Assembly (NCBI GenBank): GCA_001600355.1
Contig: BCJU01000005.1
Coordinates: forward strand, 615,205-679,204
Reading direction: 5' to 3'
Source: Meira nashicola
Lineage: Eukaryota > Basidiomycota > Exobasidiomycetes > Exobasidiales > Brachybasidiaceae
DNA length: 64,000 nucleotides
Shown: positions 30,974 to 41,115 of the stretch, piece by piece
Layout: each line of letters begins with the position of its first letter
Position numbering within the stretch: the first letter of the stretch is position 1
Notes under the pieces: model-generated
What the model was told of the DNA's origin: nothing
Database searches by the model: none
What the model saw: the letters and a program-made list of their open reading frames with translations, nothing else
Translations under genes and position numbers: made by a program

Positions 30974-32518
30974 ATGAATAGTCCAACATCAGAAAAGAAA
31001 GGTATGGTAACAGACAGCGAACAACTATATGCTGTTGAAAACCAAGGTCAAAATATGAACATGATCGCAGCCGAATACCCTCTTTCCTCAGAATTACGTA
31101 AAAAGTTGAATAGACCGGCGGTGATTGCATTTGGATATTTGACCGTGACAACTTGGTCTGCTTATTCGACTGCATCTGCAACTGCTTTAGTAGCAGGTGG
31201 TTTAAATGTTTTCTTTTGGGGTTTATTAATCGTTGTTTTTTGCAACGTATGTGCAGCAGCTTCTTTGGCAGAACCAGCTTCTTTATACCCTTTTGGAAAT
31301 CAAGCTTCATGGTCTTTAGTCCTATCACCTAAACGTATAGGAAGAAGTCTTTCTTATACCATTCAATGGTTCATTCTTTCAGGATATTCACTTTTAGCAC
31401 TTTCAGCAACTACTTTGCTTTCACAAATGCTCTTAGCTATGGCACAAATTACACATCCAAACTATGAAATCAAACCTTTACATTACGCTCTCACTATTGA
31501 TGCTTTAACAATTTGTTTAATCTTGGTTGGTATGTTTGGAAGCAAGATTATAGCAAAGGCAAATATAACTAGCTTAATATGGAATTTATGTGGATTTATA
31601 ACCATTTCGCTTTTTATGCTCATTCAAAGTCGTGGACATTATAACAATGCAAAAACGGCTTTCGTTACAGTTTCAAATCAATCAGGTTGGAGTTCGTCAT
31701 TCGTACCTTGGGTGTCTGGTTTAAGTCAAGCAGCATTATCTACAACAGCGTTTGATGCAGTTGCTCATTTAGCTCCTGAAATGTATTCACCTCACAGAGA
31801 TGTACCTTTTGGAATGTTATCAGCAATAGGAACAAACGGAATCGTTGGATTGATTTATGCGGTCATCTTTGTTTTTTGTTTACCCGCTAATGCATTCGGT
31901 TTGCTTTCAACTCCTACCGGTTTTCCTTTCGGTCAATTTTTATTAATTTTAGCGAAAGGATCTCAAGTTGGAACCGTATTCTTAATTTTAATTCTCTTTA
32001 TTCCTCTTCTACTTACAGTTGTAGATGTTTACGTAACAGCTTCAAGAATTTTATGTACTTTCGCACGTCAAGGTGGCTTACCAGAATTTACTGGAAAGAT
32101 TAATCAAAAGTTCGATGCACCAATTTACGCTTTCATACTTATGGCAATTATCAATATTAGCTTAGCATGGATTTATAAAGGTAGTACAGCTGCTTTTAAT
32201 GCCTTTATTTCTGCACCTGTAGTCATTTTAGGTTGGACTTATTCTGCAGTTGCAGCTTGTATGCTTTTTTACGGTCGTCCAATAGTACAAATCAAGACAA
32301 AGTTTTCATTGGGTAACATTCTTGGACCTTTTGCCAACATTATAACAATCATCTTTTATCTTTGTCTAACCGTTTTCCTTAGCATTCCTTCTACTTTGCC
32401 AGTTTCTGCTACGTCAATGAATTATACTTCTGTAATTCTAGTGGCAACCATTATAGCTCCAATACTTTCTTGGTTCTTATACGCGAAAAAGCATTATCAA
32501 CCTATCGTTGTAGTTTGA
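30974..32518 (+). CDS. APC-superfamily amino-acid/amine permease (GABA/choline type)
   Basis: 514 residues with about twelve membrane segments. The segment beginning ELRKKLNRPAVIAFGYLTVTTWSAY and the pattern AEPASLYPFGNQASWSLVLSP match fungal APC permeases of the GABA/choline/polyamine group (AA_permease_2). No introns. Divergent partner of the copper amine oxidase and convergent with the Zn2Cys6 gene, whose stop codon is only 43 bp away. Probably imports an amine or amino acid that feeds the oxidase; this is inference from position. Confidence 0.85.
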   Translation: MNSPTSEKKGMVTDSEQLYAVENQGQNMNMIAAEYPLSSELRKKLNRPAVIAFGYLTVTTWSAYSTASATALVAGGLNVFFWGLLIVVFCNVCAAASLAEPASLYPFGNQASWSLVLSPKRIGRSLSYTIQWFILSGYSLLALSATTLLSQMLLAMAQITHPNYEIKPLHYALTIDALTICLILVGMFGSKIIAKANITSLIWNLCGFITISLFMLIQSRGHYNNAKTAFVTVSNQSGWSSSFVPWVSGLSQAALSTTAFDAVAHLAPEMYSPHRDVPFGMLSAIGTNGIVGLIYAVIFVFCLPANAFGLLSTPTGFPFGQFLLILAKGSQVGTVFLILILFIPLLLTVVDVYVTASRILCTFARQGGLPEFTGKINQKFDAPIYAFILMAIINISLAWIYKGSTAAFNAFISAPVVILGWTYSAVAACMLFYGRPIVQIKTKFSLGNILGPFANIITIIFYLCLTVFLSIPSTLPVSATSMNYTSVILVATIIAPILSWFLYAKKHYQPIVVV

Positions 32519-32561
32519 TTTATGATACAATGAATGATTTTGTACATGTATTTCTTAAAAT

Positions 32562-34664
32562 TTAAAAAATAAGAAGTTGTTTCCATCTTCTTTGTTTGTT
32601 AACATCTTTCCAAATGTTATTGAGAAAGTATGGCGATAATTCCGCTCCTTCTTCTGAACATTCTATTGTCTTCCTTTGTTCCCAAATCTCTTCGACCAAA
32701 TTCAAAAATACATGCAATGCACCACAATGTGCAATGTCTATGAACTTTTGTAGTATTGGTCTACATTTCCCTTGTTGATCAGGCTTTGCAGCAATACTTG
32801 CTTGTAAATATGCCCAAGTTACGTGTCCATCCGCTGCCCAGTTATTGCTCCATTCGGGTACTTCCCTTCTTGGTTTAATATATTGAAGATGTTTCATACT
32901 TTGTTGTGGTTCTTCTGTAGTCTTTTGGACGGTTTGTAGACTGTTCAAAAATCGTAAAATCAGTAAGATTTCCTTCTTTACTCCATCCATACTTCCTAAT
33001 AAAACACGAGCAAAATAAATCAATGCGCCTGCCTGTAAAATCTCAAAAAGTATAAATCGTAATTCTGCAGCTGCAACGCTATCTTGAATGATCGATCTTG
33101 GTCTACAACTACGTATTTGCGCTTCCGTCGCTCTAGCTTCACATAAAAGTACTTGAACTTTTTTTGCTGTCTCAGCATCAATATCGTTCAAGATTAGCGA
33201 TGAATTTGCGTGTAATTTTGTAGAGAATGTTTTTAGAATAGAAGATGATCTATCACATTCAAACGCTACAAGTCCTTTTTCCACTTTAGAGGTACGAGCA
33301 ACAGCCTCTAAAAGATCTATAGGCCATCCAGTAACGCATTGAGTCGAATCCAAGACGGATTCTGTATCTTCCTCTTCCCAAGTACGAATTGCTAAAATTA
33401 TTTCTTGAATTTCTTCAAAAGGTACCCCGGAACCAGAACCCATAGTTTGTGAAAATGTATCCCACCATAAAAGAATGCGAACTAAGAAACGAAAATGAGA
33501 GCCAATACCTGTATCTATCACACATTTATGCTCCTTTTCGAAACGAAGGATCGTTAAAATTAAATTTAAAGCAATCGGTAAGCATTTATTGGTTTCATGC
33601 GCGATTCCCGAATCGAACTGTTCGACGTGTGCAACCAGAATAGCTATAGCGAGCACTTCTAGAGCACTCTTTGTCACTTTTTCAATTTGATCGGAGGCTG
33701 TTTGATTATTTTTACTGTATAAATGTTGCCAAGACTGTTTTTTACCTTCTTGTACCAATTCGTTCCAAACCCGAAGAGAATACGTCATATGTGAATAGCC
33801 TATTGCGCGATGATTCGTTTGGCTTTTATGTGAAAGTGAGATCAAGCCTACAGAAGTGACTAAGCGAAAAACAACTTCACTCTGTAAAGATAAATTTCCG
33901 AAAACGATTCTCCATCTATTTGCCTCAGCAGGAATGATGTGAAAGCATTGGACGACGTGATTGAAGAAATGCGTAACGCCAAGCAATTGAGTTTGAGAAG
34001 TACATAATCGTTCTAGTTGACTTTGTAGTATTGCATTCCTTTTTCCAGCTCCATTTTCGCTTATTCCAACCTGATTTGATGAGCTTATTATTATATTTTC
34101 TGTTTCTATCGGATTCGGTGTTTGACTTCGAGCATCAATAGAAGAATCAGCATTCATCCAATTCCAATCTATCGGTGTCTCTCCGTCCATAACCTCGTTC
34201 CAAATAGATGAAAGAAGACTATCGAATGATTGATGTTGTTCTCCACTACTTGTTGCCATTGAAGAATTCGTCGGAAGACGATTTGGGTTTAACTGATCAT
34301 ATTGTACTGATGAGGTTGTTGACTGATTATGGTGTGCAGTCGGAATACTAATTCCATTATGTATACCTTGGAGAATTTGGGGGAAATCGTTGACCTTTTG
34401 AAGTTGAATGGATGATCTTTCTGAATCTGTGCTAGGATGATCAGAAGTATATCCATGGCAAACTCTACATTCGATAGCGCACCTTTGACATGTTGGCCTT
34501 GTCTCATCACATTTCAATTTTCGTCTTTTACACGTTAAACATCCTCCACGACTACGAGTATGCCTTTTTTGACGCTTTCGAGGTGAATTTTGAGTGATCA
34601 TCAGCGCACATGTTTGCATTAAGCGGTCATCTTTTGTTAGTGGTGATCGGGAAACAGGAACCAA
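32562..34664 (-). CDS. Zn2Cys6 fungal transcription factor
   Basis: 700 residues. Near the N-terminus GGCLTCKRRKLKC and PTCQRCAIECRVC form a canonical binuclear zinc cluster, C42-x2-C45-x6-C52-x6-C59-x2-C62-x6-C69, preceded by a basic KRQKRHTRSR stretch. The remainder resembles the fungal-specific transcription factor domain 2 (a large helical regulatory region). ATGs at residues 16 and 22 are alternative starts, all ahead of the zinc cluster. Sits between the amine oxidase/permease pair and a second APC permease, so it is the likely local regulator. Its own upstream region carries repeated TTGT/ACAA elements. Confidence 0.88.
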   Translation of the reverse strand: MVPVSRSPLTKDDRLMQTCALMITQNSPRKRQKRHTRSRGGCLTCKRRKLKCDETRPTCQRCAIECRVCHGYTSDHPSTDSERSSIQLQKVNDFPQILQGIHNGISIPTAHHNQSTTSSVQYDQLNPNRLPTNSSMATSSGEQHQSFDSLLSSIWNEVMDGETPIDWNWMNADSSIDARSQTPNPIETENIIISSSNQVGISENGAGKRNAILQSQLERLCTSQTQLLGVTHFFNHVVQCFHIIPAEANRWRIVFGNLSLQSEVVFRLVTSVGLISLSHKSQTNHRAIGYSHMTYSLRVWNELVQEGKKQSWQHLYSKNNQTASDQIEKVTKSALEVLAIAILVAHVEQFDSGIAHETNKCLPIALNLILTILRFEKEHKCVIDTGIGSHFRFLVRILLWWDTFSQTMGSGSGVPFEEIQEIILAIRTWEEEDTESVLDSTQCVTGWPIDLLEAVARTSKVEKGLVAFECDRSSSILKTFSTKLHANSSLILNDIDAETAKKVQVLLCEARATEAQIRSCRPRSIIQDSVAAAELRFILFEILQAGALIYFARVLLGSMDGVKKEILLILRFLNSLQTVQKTTEEPQQSMKHLQYIKPRREVPEWSNNWAADGHVTWAYLQASIAAKPDQQGKCRPILQKFIDIAHCGALHVFLNLVEEIWEQRKTIECSEEGAELSPYFLNNIWKDVNKQRRWKQLLIF

Positions 34665-34739
34665 ACTCGTTTTTTTTAAGCTTTAAATTATGCACTATAG
34701 GAAATTTTAACTGCCATGCATGACGCGCTGGGCTGCGCG

Positions 34740-34925
34740 GGGCAAATATTGTACAACATTTGGGCACAACAATTTATCACAATTTAATTTGTACACAACA
34801 ACAGTAAACCAAAATCTTATTTGTCAACACAGTTGACCAAAATAATTCTATATTGTTGTGCTTGTGCACAACAATTAAACACACAATATTATTTATCAAC
34901 AATCTTATTTGTACACAATAGTGAT
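34740..34925. promoter_or_regulatory. ACAACA-rich control region upstream of the Zn2Cys6 gene
   Basis: The region between the two genes is filled with TTGT(A/G)CACAA and ACAACA words. ATCTTATTTGT occurs twice, near 34814 and 34904. At 34852-34875 ATTGTTGTGC and its exact reverse complement GCACAACAAT flank TTGT, a perfect 10-bp inverted repeat. It may be an operator for the regulator, or a 3' hairpin of the permease transcript. Confidence 0.4.
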
Positions 34926-34934
34926 ACAAAATTT

Positions 34935-36611
34935 TTATTCATAAACTTTTTCAAAAGTAACGATTTTTGTTCCATCCGAAAGGGTTTGAGCTCGTTGTTC
35001 GAGCTTATAATTTCCGATTCTTGGTAAGATTTGATGCCATAATAACCAATAAAATCCTCCTAAAGCAAAAATTCCAATCGAAACAGCAGGCGCGAGAGCA
35101 TACCATAATGTTTCATAAACAGCATCACTTGCACGTTTGGGAGAAATCCATGGAACGATGACCAAAAATATTGAAACGAGAGTGTAAAATAAGGCAATAG
35201 GCAAAGTAGCACGAATTGGAGCTGACCAATCTTTTGCCCATTGAGGACGGAATCGACGAGGTAAATAAACACTCAATAAACCCAAACCAACGGCAGAATT
35301 GACCACATTAAGTGGATATGAGGACAAGTTCAAGACAAAGTTATAAGCATCACCTGCGGGAGGTGCAAGCATGATGATGAGTGTCATGGCTACATGCCAG
35401 CTTACACCTGCCAAAGGTGCTTTGAAAGGTCGATTACTAGCAAAGAATTTCGAAAACGGAATCAGGCCATCCCGTCCAAGTGCTTGATTTAGGCGTCCTT
35501 GGGAAAATACTACAGAAAAAACGTTTGCTACAGCTGAAAGTGCGACAAATACAGACAATGCTCTTGCTGATCGTTCTCCGAAAACGTTTTTGAAAAAGAG
35601 AGCTGCAATGATTTGCTTGCTTTGTAAGACTTCCTCTCTAGGTACAGCAGCGAAATAGGCAATTTGCACTAATTCATACAAGATCGTAATGACTAAAAGT
35701 GCAATCGGTCCTGCATAACGCATTGTACGAATTGGATTACGTACTTCTCCCATTGCATAAAACACGTTTGAATAACCTACATAACTCCAAATTGCGTTAT
35801 AAATGCATTGAGAGATACCGTAAATGTCATTCCGTGATCCTGCGAATGCGTTGTCGAAATTGCGTGGCTTTTGTTCCAATTTCACATGACCGGCTAAAGC
35901 AGCAAAACCTGCAAATGTGATTAATAACAAGATGAAAAATTTGATTAAACCGAGTGCATTTTGGAAACGAACCCCCCATTTGAGTAAAGTACCATGTGCA
36001 ATAACAGCAGCAAGCAAGATTGCGATTCCAATACCCTTTGCAGCCCATTCCCGAGATTCATTTCCACCTGCACGAATGAAGTATTGTCCTGCAGTATATG
36101 CATTTCCTGCTGCTTGTCCGAGTAACAAAGCTTGTGCTCCATACATTGATGCTACCAAAAACTTTGGCTTACGATAAACTTTTTCAAGATAATTCAATTC
36201 TCCTCCATTTCTAGGCATAGCAGATGCGAATTCAGCATAAACGAAATAGCCAGTAAATGCTACTATACTGCCTATTATCCAATACAACAAACTCATTCCT
36301 ACAGATCCACTTTGACCAAGAATTGTTCCTGTTGTTGCAAATACACCTGTACCAACAATTCGATTTGCCATAATAAAGACAGCGGAAATCATACCCAAAG
36401 AACGACCTTGTGGTAATTCAGAAGATGCGATCGAAGAGACATCATCGTGTGTTTGACGAATACCCTCTTCTGTTTCATTGTTTTCTTTTCCATCTAATTT
36501 GGATATAGTGTTGTTGTTACTAAACAAGATTGCATCATCGCCATGTTTGCTAGCAATTGGCGAATGTTTACCATGTTCTTCATCGGAAGAATGAGAAGAC
36601 ATGGTCGTCAA
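34935..36611 (-). CDS. APC amino-acid permease, LAT/methionine-permease type
   Basis: 558 residues with twelve predicted membrane segments. RSLGMISAVFIMANRIVGTGVFATTGTILG is the typical first helix of the L-type / high-affinity methionine permease (Mup1-like) group, with the GTGVF motif in the unwound helix 1. A 75-residue acidic, polar N-terminus likely carries endocytic regulation sites. No introns. Same strand as the Zn2Cys6 gene and separated from it by the ACAACA-rich region. Imports amino acids at the plasma membrane; exact substrate unknown. Confidence 0.86.
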   Translation of the reverse strand: MTTMSSHSSDEEHGKHSPIASKHGDDAILFSNNNTISKLDGKENNETEEGIRQTHDDVSSIASSELPQGRSLGMISAVFIMANRIVGTGVFATTGTILGQSGSVGMSLLYWIIGSIVAFTGYFVYAEFASAMPRNGGELNYLEKVYRKPKFLVASMYGAQALLLGQAAGNAYTAGQYFIRAGGNESREWAAKGIGIAILLAAVIAHGTLLKWGVRFQNALGLIKFFILLLITFAGFAALAGHVKLEQKPRNFDNAFAGSRNDIYGISQCIYNAIWSYVGYSNVFYAMGEVRNPIRTMRYAGPIALLVITILYELVQIAYFAAVPREEVLQSKQIIAALFFKNVFGERSARALSVFVALSAVANVFSVVFSQGRLNQALGRDGLIPFSKFFASNRPFKAPLAGVSWHVAMTLIIMLAPPAGDAYNFVLNLSSYPLNVVNSAVGLGLLSVYLPRRFRPQWAKDWSAPIRATLPIALFYTLVSIFLVIVPWISPKRASDAVYETLWYALAPAVSIGIFALGGFYWLLWHQILPRIGNYKLEQRAQTLSDGTKIVTFEKVYE

Positions 36612-37161
36612 ATCTTCTCTGAGAGGTGAGTAAGAGGTTGTAAAGGAAGAACATCTTCAAAGTTATGCTTAAATATATGTATGTATGCGTGTCCCATCGT
36701 TCCTGAACCTGTGAACTTGATCACACCATTCATGCCCAGCCCCTTGGCAAAAAGTTTACATACTTTGTCCGAGATGGCGAAAAATAAAAATAAAAAATTT
36801 CCAAAAAAAAATCGGGGATAAAATGAAACAGCACTTTTGCAGTCCAACAAGATCCGGCGTAAAGACCGTCATGCACGCTAGATTGATTGTTGCGGTGTTG
36901 GTAATTAAAGTGTTAAAGTGCTGACCGCGTCAAGGTTTAAGCTAATTCTGAGCACGTCATTCTTGCATAATTCTGTCCATCTTACACCATCATCGGCTAA
37001 AAGGAAGGAATATGTACATGTGTAACTTAACGGACAAGACCATGCGGTTATAACTTTGATCACACCATCATCCATCTTGGCATTCATGTATACAGTCAGG
37101 TATGTATGCTTTGAATTATATACATATATCAGGAACATGATTAAATGCAGGAACAATTCAA
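36612..37161. other. intergenic
   Basis: Promoter of the LAT-type permease and 3' flank of the alkaline phosphatase gene. No gene seen. Confidence 0.5.
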
Positions 37162-38877
37162 CTACAATTCAGAACGACGCTCGAGATGACTACGTGCTGC
37201 GAATGAATGACTTCTTTCGTGGGCATTTGCTGCCCTTTTTGCGTAATCGCTGTATAATTGCGTATTTTCTAAATGAGAATAACCGACATTCCGTTTTTGT
37301 GATGGACGGTTAGGTAAAACACGCTTAGTACCTGAATGATATTCTCCGGTATATGTCGTCTTATTTGCAGATTGTGCACCTGGTTGAACATCAGAGCCAT
37401 TGTTCAATTTACGTGAAACACTTTGAAGATCTAAATCAAGGTATTTTGCTGTCCATTGACCTATCCAAGTATTTTCATGATTACCTTTGAATTGTTCCAA
37501 GATGGAAAGGTTGCGTTTATCCTTAACGTATGCATACAAGGGCACATCGACTCCTGAATGACCAGTTGTTGACCATCCGAGGTGGCTACGCCAATTCAAG
37601 ATGCTTGCGAGCCAAATTGTCAAACTTAATCCACTATCACTTTCTTTTGACAAATCTACTGCTCTTTGGACTTCATCATCTTGAACATCTGCAACTGCAA
37701 GGTTATCTTTGATGATCGTATCACGCATATAGTTGAATTGATCTGCGTCACTCTTGTTCTTTGCCCAAGACAAGAATTGAGCAGAAAGGAATTCAGTCGA
37801 ATGTTTTGCGCCAAAGAGAACGTTTGGATACCATGCATATTCTGCTTCTTTATCTTCAATTCTTTGTTCAGCTAAAGTTAAACCACCGCATTCATGATCA
37901 CTTGTAGAGATGACGATATATTCTGGATCGTTTGATGGTCCACGTTCGTTTTCATCAACCCATTTGGTAACGGCTTCAAACATATTGTTATATTCTACGA
38001 TATCGTAAAAGTGACCGATTGGATCATTATTGTGAGCTGCATGATCGATACGTGCACCTTCGATCATGATGAAGAATGGTTTACCTGCTTGTTTGAGTGC
38101 AGTTAATGCTCCGATTGCCATTTCTGTTAAACTTGGTTCAACTGTTGAATTTCTATCAATCTCATAAGACATATGACTTTTGGTGAATAGACCTAAACTT
38201 GGCAATTTTACAGCTTTACCGCCTTGATATTTGTCAAATTGAGTTTTATTGAAAACAACATCCCAACCAGCTTTTTGAGCTTCTGCGACAAGATCACGAG
38301 TATCTTTACGTGAAGAACCGGAAGTAGTATTTGGAGTGAAGTGGCGTAGACCACCCCCCCAAATAAGATCGACTTGACGACCTAAAACTGTACCACCTAA
38401 TTCTTGAACTGCTATTTCATTTTCCAAATCACGATCACTAATATGAGCAGCATAACTTGCAGGAGTAGCATGTGTTACACGACTTGTAGTAACCAAAGCA
38501 GTATTATAATCTTTTTGTTTAGCAGCTTCTAAAACTGTTCCACAAGCAACTTTTGCATCATCAACACCGATGTATGCATTTTTACTCTTTAAACCGCATG
38601 AATAAGCTGTTGCACTTGCTGCTGAATCTGTTACGTAACTATCGGTTGATCTAGTTCGAATTGTTCCTAAATTATATTTATCCAATTGCAATTCTGTATC
38701 CCATGGTTTACCATCTTTGGCTTGTTTTAATGAACGAGCAAAAGTTATAGAAGCAGGACCATGACCGTCACTAATTAATTGAATAACTGATCTCTTCTTG
38801 TGTTTATTGTGAGGATTAGCGGAAGTAGCTACTATCCAAACTGTCAAGAGTAAAAAGACAAAAGAAGGAAATCGCAT
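37162..38877 (-). CDS. secreted alkaline phosphatase
   Basis: 571 residues; signal peptide MRFPSFVFLLLTVWIVATSA, then a basic HNKHKKRS stretch. ISDGHGP supplies the first metal ligand; VTDSAASATAYSCG holds the phosphorylated serine (DSAAS) ; TRVTHATPASYAAH (here SRVTHATPASYAAH), EGARIDHAAHNNDP and STSDHECGG are the further metal-site blocks of the alkaline phosphatase superfamily, and TGHSGVDVPLYA the last His block. All expected ligands appear present. Hydrolyses phosphomonoesters outside the cell or in the vacuole. Together with the purple acid phosphatase and phospholipase C it forms a phosphate-scavenging set within 20 kb. Confidence 0.93.
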   Translation of the reverse strand: MRFPSFVFLLLTVWIVATSANPHNKHKKRSVIQLISDGHGPASITFARSLKQAKDGKPWDTELQLDKYNLGTIRTRSTDSYVTDSAASATAYSCGLKSKNAYIGVDDAKVACGTVLEAAKQKDYNTALVTTSRVTHATPASYAAHISDRDLENEIAVQELGGTVLGRQVDLIWGGGLRHFTPNTTSGSSRKDTRDLVAEAQKAGWDVVFNKTQFDKYQGGKAVKLPSLGLFTKSHMSYEIDRNSTVEPSLTEMAIGALTALKQAGKPFFIMIEGARIDHAAHNNDPIGHFYDIVEYNNMFEAVTKWVDENERGPSNDPEYIVISTSDHECGGLTLAEQRIEDKEAEYAWYPNVLFGAKHSTEFLSAQFLSWAKNKSDADQFNYMRDTIIKDNLAVADVQDDEVQRAVDLSKESDSGLSLTIWLASILNWRSHLGWSTTGHSGVDVPLYAYVKDKRNLSILEQFKGNHENTWIGQWTAKYLDLDLQSVSRKLNNGSDVQPGAQSANKTTYTGEYHSGTKRVLPNRPSQKRNVGYSHLENTQLYSDYAKRAANAHERSHSFAARSHLERRSEL

Positions 38878-39462
38878 CTTTTTAGATAAGAAAGGTGAAA
38901 AGGTGAATGATGGTGGGGATGTAGTTGAACTTAAACAGGAGCAAAACTATCCTTTTTATATCATTAAATTTTAAACAAGAGTCCCTAAAATATCAAGTCA
39001 TCATACACTCTCTTCCTGTATTTCCTGTTCAATCCCCTTAATTTGAATAATTTTAATCTGTACCTGCTTTTCTTCTTTTCATTTCTACCGAAAGTACGGA
39101 TAATTGTTTATTGGATTAGGGAACGTTCTTATCATATTTTTTCATCTCATTGACCGTCGGAAAGGGAAATTGAATGGTATCATTCATCTTTATGAGGGAC
39201 TGATGTCGTACGACAAACAAAATGAGGATCATATACACACGTTCCATTTTGCAGATGCCAAGAAAAAAAAAAGAACAATTTAACATTACACTGATGCAGT
39301 GGCATATCACCGCGTGTTCCTTATATTTTAAGACTTCTTATTGATTGACGTGCGTTTAGTGTATTTTTATTACCTTAGCGTCTTCTTGGCAAAAATAAAG
39401 ATTGTTACACAAGGTGCCATAACTGTATGATAGATATATCAATTTGAAATGCAGTGTTTATT
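38878..39462. other. intergenic
   Basis: No gene seen; promoter of the alkaline phosphatase and 3' flank of the GH128 gene. Confidence 0.5.
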
Positions 39463-40349
39463 TTAACAAGCTGACGAGCCACAAGCATATTCATTTCCGA
39501 TTCTTCGTAATTCTCCATCGGAAAAGAACATGCTTGTATATTTGCTAATATAGTTATCCGGTGGATTATCAAATGCATAACAACCTGTCCATGCTATTCG
39601 TTTAACATATGCTTTCGAATCAAGCCAATTAATGAAATCAATCATAAATTGTCGAACTTGTGCATTTGTGCCTTTTGATGCATTCGTCGTTCCAATTTCG
39701 GTAACCCAAACGGGTAATTTATACTTGCGCCATGCTTGTGAAATATAAGTTTGAGCGGTTGTTAAACTTTTATAAGATCCATAATAATGAACAGCAATAA
39801 AGTCAACATCACTACCTCGAGAACGAATTTCCTAAACAAGAAAACAAAGGGACAATGTCAGTATTAAAACATTTTTGATAATTACTATTCACTCACTGTA
39901 AGAAACGCATCTAACCACGTATAATTCCATGCAATTTGCGGACTAGATACTTGTACACCCATTTGTCGATATGGTTCTAATTCTTTGATATAATGAAGTG
40001 CAGCTTCAATTGGAGTCATATTTGATTGTGATGTAACATCAGGTTCATTGTATGCTAAAATGTAGTTTGGCAATGAACAATTCATTTCAACAACCCGTTC
40101 TGCCCATTCTGATGAATATTTTGGTCCCCAATTTGTAGGCACATATTCAACTTTATCGGGTAATGTTTTAATCGGTCCAAGTTGCCAATGATGTGCCCAA
40201 GTGATTAAAGGTTTATTAGCAATAGTTGGAGCCCAAGCGTCATTTACACCCCAAGCTAAACCTCTTTCAGCTGCCAGAGCTGTTAAAGGTTGAAGCATAA
40301 AGACAGTAAGCAGACCGGCTGCAATAAAGGATGATCTTATGGTCAACAT
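39463..40349 (-). CDS. secreted GH128 glucanase (Asl1-like), copy 1
   Basis: Exon 1 40349-39897 and exon 2 39831-39463, with a 65-bp intron (GTGAGT..GTTTAG, phase 0). The product is 273 residues with a signal peptide of about 27. Features of the Asl1-like glycosyl hydrolase catalytic domain (GH128, beta-1,3-glucanase): RGLAWGVND at the start, ILAYNEPDVTSQSNM with the acid/base Glu, FIAVHYYG, and VWVTEIGTTN with the nucleophile Glu. Paralog of the 46865 gene, but with one intron instead of three. Acts on cell-wall beta-1,3-glucan, its own or a competitor's. Confidence 0.87.
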
Positions 40350-41115
40350 TATAAGATCACTTTAAGGAATGAGACCAGCTCAAAGATAAGTTTTAAGGTA
40401 TAAGATGATGGTAATAGAATAAAAAATGAAATTGTGATAGACCATCTCTCCACTTGTGAGAACATTTCGGCAATATTTTCTCTAAATCTGGTCAGGAACC
40501 AGGAACGATAGATCAAAATGATATAACTCGATAGAAGGGTAATGTGTTCGGCACAATTTACGCGTGTTTTTACGCGTGGCACTTTTCCACAGCATTGGTG
40601 AAGGGTAAACTCTACCAATAATTATTCAACTCAAACTCTCTCAATAACATTTTCAGAAATAATTTTAAATTTAGCTTCATATATCAGTTAATATAAAAGA
40701 TCCTACGATCATTTGATTTTCGGTAATGTGCAAAGGAGAAGTGGTAAACTTCTTTTACCTTTCACATTAGCAAGCTGAATTTCAACTCCCGTATTACTCA
40801 GACTATCATTAATTGTATGGATAATGATACTGATTAATTTCAAGATTTGCTAGTTCTTTAGACGTGTGGCGAAAAGGTATATACCGACTTGAATATTGAA
40901 TAGAACCTGTGTAAATCCGATTTATAAAAACTCTCACGTGCTAATAGCAACTTCTATAAAGTGACATAATTGAGACTGAAGTCCAAACCAGTATTGCATT
41001 CAAATCATTATAAAGGGGGCAGAAATAAATACAGCGATAAAGTTTCCAAGGCGTCAAATAAATTATTTTAAAGAATGAAGAAAAAACCTTTTTTGAGAAT
41101 TATGCCGCCTTTAAA
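40350..41115. other. intergenic containing a phospholipase C relic
   Basis: Apart from the relic at 40677-40910 no gene is seen. It serves as promoter of the GH128 gene and 3' flank of the sugar permease. Confidence 0.5.
40677..40910 (-). pseudogene. decayed C-terminal fragment of phospholipase C
   Basis: Minus-strand translation in pieces recovers the C-terminal domain of the phospholipase C at 18808: TGSIQYSSRYIPF resembles TGNPSEGRYLIFEV; IHTINDSLSNTGVEIQLANVKGK resembles IHSIDDSPSNNVFQIRLASVNGS when aligned in parts; then after a frame change FTTSPLHITENQMIVGSFIL resembles FITPSLGITDNQMIAGYFVL. A stop (TGA at 40677-40679) follows TD-I, before the true C-terminus. At least one frameshift and a deletion interrupt it and no N-terminal part is present. 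A duplicated, now dead copy; it is not encoded by any intact frame. Confidence 0.75.
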
